From DYJE01 sp041660385 (GTDB lineage Bacteria; Desulfobacterota; Desulfobacteria; Desulfobacterales; Desulfolunaceae): 64,000 nucleotides of DNA. The stretch's first letter is position 1; each line of letters starts with the position of its first letter. The stretch lies in the NCBI GenBank assembly GCA_041660385.1, contig JBAZWJ010000030.1, forward strand, positions 6,299 to 70,298, written 5' to 3'. Of the stretch, positions 61,072-64,000 are shown one piece after another. A model generated the notes under the pieces. That model was given only the letters and a program-made list of their open reading frames with translations, had not been told where the DNA came from and searched no databases. The position numbers were made by a program, and so were the translations under genes.

Positions 61072-61119
61072 AACCTGGATCGGCGGCGTGTGGGGTATCT
61101 GCAGCCGATCCAGGTTTTT
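61072..61119 (+). terminator. hairpin with T-run upstream of the TetR gene
   Basis: AACCTGGATCGGC (61072-61084) pairs with GCCGATCCAGGTT (61104-61116), 13 bp perfect, followed on the plus strand by TTTTTG. Both flanking genes are on the minus strand (TetR, and the kinase ending at 61342), and on that strand no T-run follows, so its function is unclear; it may terminate the kinase message less efficiently. The rest of 61120-61341 shows nothing I recognise. Confidence 0.55.
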
Positions 61120-61341
61120 GCTTTAATCTGCCCGCTGGGAAAGATTGGGTTCATCCGGGGGGTGGATCAAGGGACTGGAGACGACTCCCAGGATCACCGG
61201 ATACACTCAACTGCTCTCCATCTCAATGCGATATTCAAAATAACATATGTTACACAACGTTTGTTATATAATGATTGTTATTTATCGGAGCCCATTATGA
61301 CTGTCAAGTCTTTTTTCTTCGTTGTTTATGCTGTGAATTTA

Positions 61342-63060
61342 TTATTGACGGGAATTCGGAACAGGCGAAACGTGACACTCTTTCGAAAATGGGAGTTCAG
61401 CAAGAATCCGGGTGCCAGCTCCCGGCTTGGATAGAATTCGAATTTTTCCGTTCTGGAGTCGGACGCGACCTTCCATATTTTTCAAGCCCATGGGTTTGTT
61501 ACCGTTTCCACGGTTATTGAATGTTGTCACATCGAAACCCTTCCCGTTGTCTTCGATTCTAAGCATAATGGTGGGGTAAGACGCCACGAGTCGAACCGTA
61601 ACTTTAGCTGCTCCGGCGTGGGCCTTCACGTTAGCAAGGGCTTCCCGGACAATCCGGTGAAGCGTGTTTTCCGTGTTGAAGTCAAGTCGAAGAACGTTCA
61701 TACCGGCTGAAAAAAAATCCACCCTGACTCCGGTTTTCTGACTGAAATCTTCGCAATACCTGTAAAGGGTTTTCACAAGCCCTTTATGATCAAAACTGGG
61801 GGGTTGAAGATCGTAGGCCAGCTCCCGAACCGTTTCAATGGAGTTTTTAATGGTTTTTGAAAAGCCTGATACCACATCCCTTGCGTGGGGCGGCATACCG
61901 GGAATCTGGTCGAATAGGGCATCGCAGTGTATCCGGAGAGATGCCAGTTCCTGAGCAACATTATCATGGAGATCGTTTGCAATTTTCTGCCGTTCGCTCT
62001 CCTGGCCTTTGATCAGCTCGTTGGTCAGATGGCGGATGCTTTTTTCCACGCGTTTGACACCGGTAACATCATGGGAGTAATACGCCAATCTATCAACAGC
62101 TCCAGAGGCATTGAATACAGGATAGAACACATGATGGTAGCAACGGTCAGCCGACTCATCTTCGAAGCTGATCCTCTTTTTTTCAGCAATCACCCGATCG
62201 ATCTGGGTTTTCCGGTTTTGAACAAGTTCCTGCGGTGTGAGATCAAATAGATTGGCCCCGATAATCTCTCCCGGTTTTTTCCCCAGCATACTGCAGAACG
62301 ACACGTTGGCGGTAAGGATGGTTCCGGCTGGCGTAATGAGCATGGCCGAATCGGTTGTGGCGTTCAAAAGTGATTCGCTGAGTTTTTTACTTTGAAGCAG
62401 AGCAACTTCAACATTTTTCCTATTCAAAAGATTCATGAAACGATCGGCAATCAAACGGATGAGGATGATGAATTCCTCAGGCCAGTTTTTAACTTCATGG
62501 GGCGGCCCTGAAAAACTGAGCAGCCCGTAGATCCGCTTTTCGAGTATCATGGGAATAAAAAGAAGGGATCTGAAACTGTTCGACTCGTACCATTCACGTT
62601 CAAGAACCGCTTTACTGGGGATATCGTCACAACGGTTAATGATCACGAATTCGCTTCGGCAAAGCTGTTCCCAGAAATACCCGAAGTGCTCAAAAGGGAT
62701 GGGCTCACGGAGCCTGTCATTTTTGTCAGGCTCTTCGTCGTTCCAGGCATGGGTGTTTTCGAAGGTTTTAACGTCATCCGACACAACGAATATGGCACTT
62801 CGGGAGGCTCCGATAAAATCTGCAAGAAGGCGGATGGCCCGATTAATGCTGTGGTCAATTTTTTCCACAGGGAGATTCACGAATGACGTGGAGATGTATT
62901 TGATCAGATATTCGAATGACAGCCGACCGCTCAGCTTACGCTCCAGCTCTTTAACGCGAATCTCAAGTTCTTTGTATGTGGGCCTCGGTTTCATTCGTAC
63001 ATCTTCGCTGACTCGGGCAATTCCGTCGTTTATACATGTGCCTTTTTTGGTCAAAAACAT
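61342..63060 (-). CDS. GAF-PAS histidine kinase, NarX-type
   Basis: A 572-residue cytosolic sensor kinase with no membrane helix. An N-terminal coiled coil ('YKELEIRVKELERKL') leads into a GAF domain (about residues 55-210), a PAS domain (about 225-345, 'DSAMLITPAGTILTANVSFC') and a HisKA_3 dimerisation domain with the His in 'RQKIANDLHDNVAQELASL', followed by a short HATPase ('DNGKGFDV', 'GLKNMEGRV'). This type pairs with NarL/FixJ-type regulators. AGGA lies eight bases before the ATG at 63060; 62994 ('MKPRPTYKELE') is a second plausible start. The partner regulator is not in view. Confidence 0.87.
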   Translation of the reverse strand: MFLTKKGTCINDGIARVSEDVRMKPRPTYKELEIRVKELERKLSGRLSFEYLIKYISTSFVNLPVEKIDHSINRAIRLLADFIGASRSAIFVVSDDVKTFENTHAWNDEEPDKNDRLREPIPFEHFGYFWEQLCRSEFVIINRCDDIPSKAVLEREWYESNSFRSLLFIPMILEKRIYGLLSFSGPPHEVKNWPEEFIILIRLIADRFMNLLNRKNVEVALLQSKKLSESLLNATTDSAMLITPAGTILTANVSFCSMLGKKPGEIIGANLFDLTPQELVQNRKTQIDRVIAEKKRISFEDESADRCYHHVFYPVFNASGAVDRLAYYSHDVTGVKRVEKSIRHLTNELIKGQESERQKIANDLHDNVAQELASLRIHCDALFDQIPGMPPHARDVVSGFSKTIKNSIETVRELAYDLQPPSFDHKGLVKTLYRYCEDFSQKTGVRVDFFSAGMNVLRLDFNTENTLHRIVREALANVKAHAGAAKVTVRLVASYPTIMLRIEDNGKGFDVTTFNNRGNGNKPMGLKNMEGRVRLQNGKIRILSKPGAGTRILAELPFSKECHVSPVPNSRQ

Positions 63061-63270
63061 GTCCGCAGTCCTTTCCCCAAGTTCACCCGGCGGGTTCGTT
63101 TAACCGCCGAAATGAATGTTGCCAAATAATTTTGGGTGGAACAACGGTATGTTATTCGATCACGTGTGGTTGAAAAAACGGATATAATTGAAGCCGGTTT
63201 GTTTGTCAATTCCTTTTTGGGTAACTGACACAAAAAACTGAAAGAAAATGAACCGTTATCCGTTTTCAAA

Positions 63271-63723
63271 CTATGGCCTACCCGGCGAAGCACTTAAGCT
63301 GTTGATCCGCCTCCGGTCAAGGACAGATTGAATGTCCATGTCAAACGCAATACCAATACCGTTTTTTTCTTTACGAACGATTTTCCCGCCAACTCGAATA
63401 TGGCCTTGTGAGTTTGGGAGTGCGAAAGTCAGCTTGATGTCCGAGTTTAGGAGAAGATTTTCATTCGTTTCGATGAACACCCCTTCGGAGCTTATGTTGT
63501 TGATGTATCCGCTGTACGCCCTTTCACCGACCACATAATCCACAGCCATGAAGTAACTGACGCGAGGAGAACGCCGTTTTTTTTCATGCTCCTTTTCCTC
63601 AATGATCCGAAGGATATCCATGATTTCACTAGGAGACATTTTTAGAATCATGGATATCAGCTTGCTCGTTGCAGCAGATACAGACATCTTCGGCGAATTT
63701 AAACCATTACCTGAACGAATCAT
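63271..63723 (-). CDS. PilZ-domain protein (c-di-GMP binding)
   Basis: A 150-residue protein. The C-terminal two-thirds form a PilZ domain with the two c-di-GMP contact motifs: an Arg-rich 'KKRRSPRVSYFMAVDYVVGE' (RxxxR) and 'INNISSEGVFIETNE' (the N/DxSxxG turn). The N-terminal 50 residues are a helical extension ('KLISMILKMSPSEIMDILRIIEE'). It would bind c-di-GMP and act on motility, pili or polysaccharide. It lies upstream of the NarX-type kinase on the same strand, 210 nt apart. Confidence 0.88.
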   Translation of the reverse strand: MIRSGNGLNSPKMSVSAATSKLISMILKMSPSEIMDILRIIEEKEHEKKRRSPRVSYFMAVDYVVGERAYSGYINNISSEGVFIETNENLLLNSDIKLTFALPNSQGHIRVGGKIVRKEKNGIGIAFDMDIQSVLDRRRINSLSASPGRP

Positions 63724-63862
63724 TTTTTTATCCTTACGTGGTCAAGAAACGATGGGGACGTGTAATAATCAAACATATAATGCATATGAAAATCAAGATA
63801 TTTATCGTCAATGATTTCATTTTTATCTCTTATTCAAATCACATTTTTCATGGTGTTTCCCA

Positions 63863-64000
63863 TCACTCATTCAAATAAGATTCAGGTATTATTATTTCCG
63901 GCTCAGTAAGAACTTCATCAGCACCATCCGCCTGTTTTTCAAGTGGATTTTCAAGTTCGAGTGGATTTTCAAGACTGACGCGCCCCATTTTTCCTGAGCG
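63863..64000 (-). CDS. 3' end of an unidentified gene running off the right edge
   Basis: The minus-strand frame is open from the window edge to a TGA at 63865-63863 (45 visible residues). The end is acidic and Glu/Ile-rich ('LTEPEIIIPESYLNE') and contains the tandem 'LENPLELENPLE'. No family can be assigned from so little. The 140 nt between this stop and the PilZ start are A+T-rich with nothing recognised. Confidence 0.6.
   Translation of the reverse strand, partial: RSGKMGRVSLENPLELENPLEKQADGADEVLTEPEIIIPESYLNE

Noticed and set aside
1..64000. tRNA, rRNA genes and CRISPR arrays
   Set aside because: No T-loop plus acceptor pattern, no rRNA-like segment and no regularly spaced direct repeats were seen on reading both strands by eye.

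Overview
The window comes from a sulfate-reducing bacterium, most likely a mesophilic Desulfobacterales-type member of the Desulfobacterota. The main evidence is a complete dissimilatory sulfite reductase cluster (dsrA, dsrB, dsrD and the amidase dsrN/cbiA, 25.4-29.8 kb). It is followed by a four-haem cytochrome c3-type protein and a giant BadF/HgdC-type CoA-dehydratase activase. Type IV pilus assembly genes, many two-component proteins and a mosaic of intergenic inverted repeats fit the same group. This assignment is inference from gene content; there is no rRNA, tRNA or CRISPR array that I could recognise.

Layout. 0-3 kb: end of a possible tail-tube-like gene, a structured intergenic segment, then an ECF sigma / anti-sigma / small secreted protein / DUF3106 operon and a convergent HD-domain protein. 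3.3-9.3 kb (minus strand): a signalling operon made of a periplasmic solute-binding protein, a hybrid histidine kinase with Hpt, and a receiver-PAS-kinase, followed upstream by a patatin-like protein whose catalytic Ser and Asp positions read Cys and Glu. 9.6-18.0 kb (minus): a LysE-type exporter, a lipoprotein, and pilM-N-O-P-Q led by a small XRE-type regulator. 18.5-23 kb: NtrC-type regulator, galU, a Cys-cluster protein and dapA.

23.2-30.4 kb: a TPR protein and an unrecognised 384-residue protein precede dsrABDN; a strong sigma-70-like promoter, two leader hairpins and a 10-bp intercistronic hairpin between dsrB and dsrD are visible. 30.5-44.8 kb: CoA-dehydratase activase, housekeeping genes (PfkB kinase, SH3 protein, htpG, radical SAM, transketolase) and a decayed DNA methyltransferase next to an intact dinD. 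45.1-51.8 kb: a GAF-AAA-Fis activator translationally coupled to two large paralogous lipoproteins of unknown function, followed by a peptidoglycan-binding/beta-barrel fusion. This is the best candidate for an undescribed envelope system. 52.1-58.8 kb: sbcD-sbcC and recD2. 58.8-64 kb: a 53-residue glycine-rich protein on the minus strand, an OmpA-family protein, a TetR regulator with an apparent operator, a NarX-type kinase and a PilZ protein; another gene runs off the right edge.

The intergenic spaces hold several compact mobile or REP-like elements: a 191-bp imperfect palindrome (51.8-52.0 kb), a 123-bp element with 19-bp perfect inverted ends that supplies the recD2 stop codon (58.74-58.87 kb), a 41-bp repeat present twice in inverted orientation (43.3 and 56.5 kb) and a 32-bp palindrome (41.16 kb).
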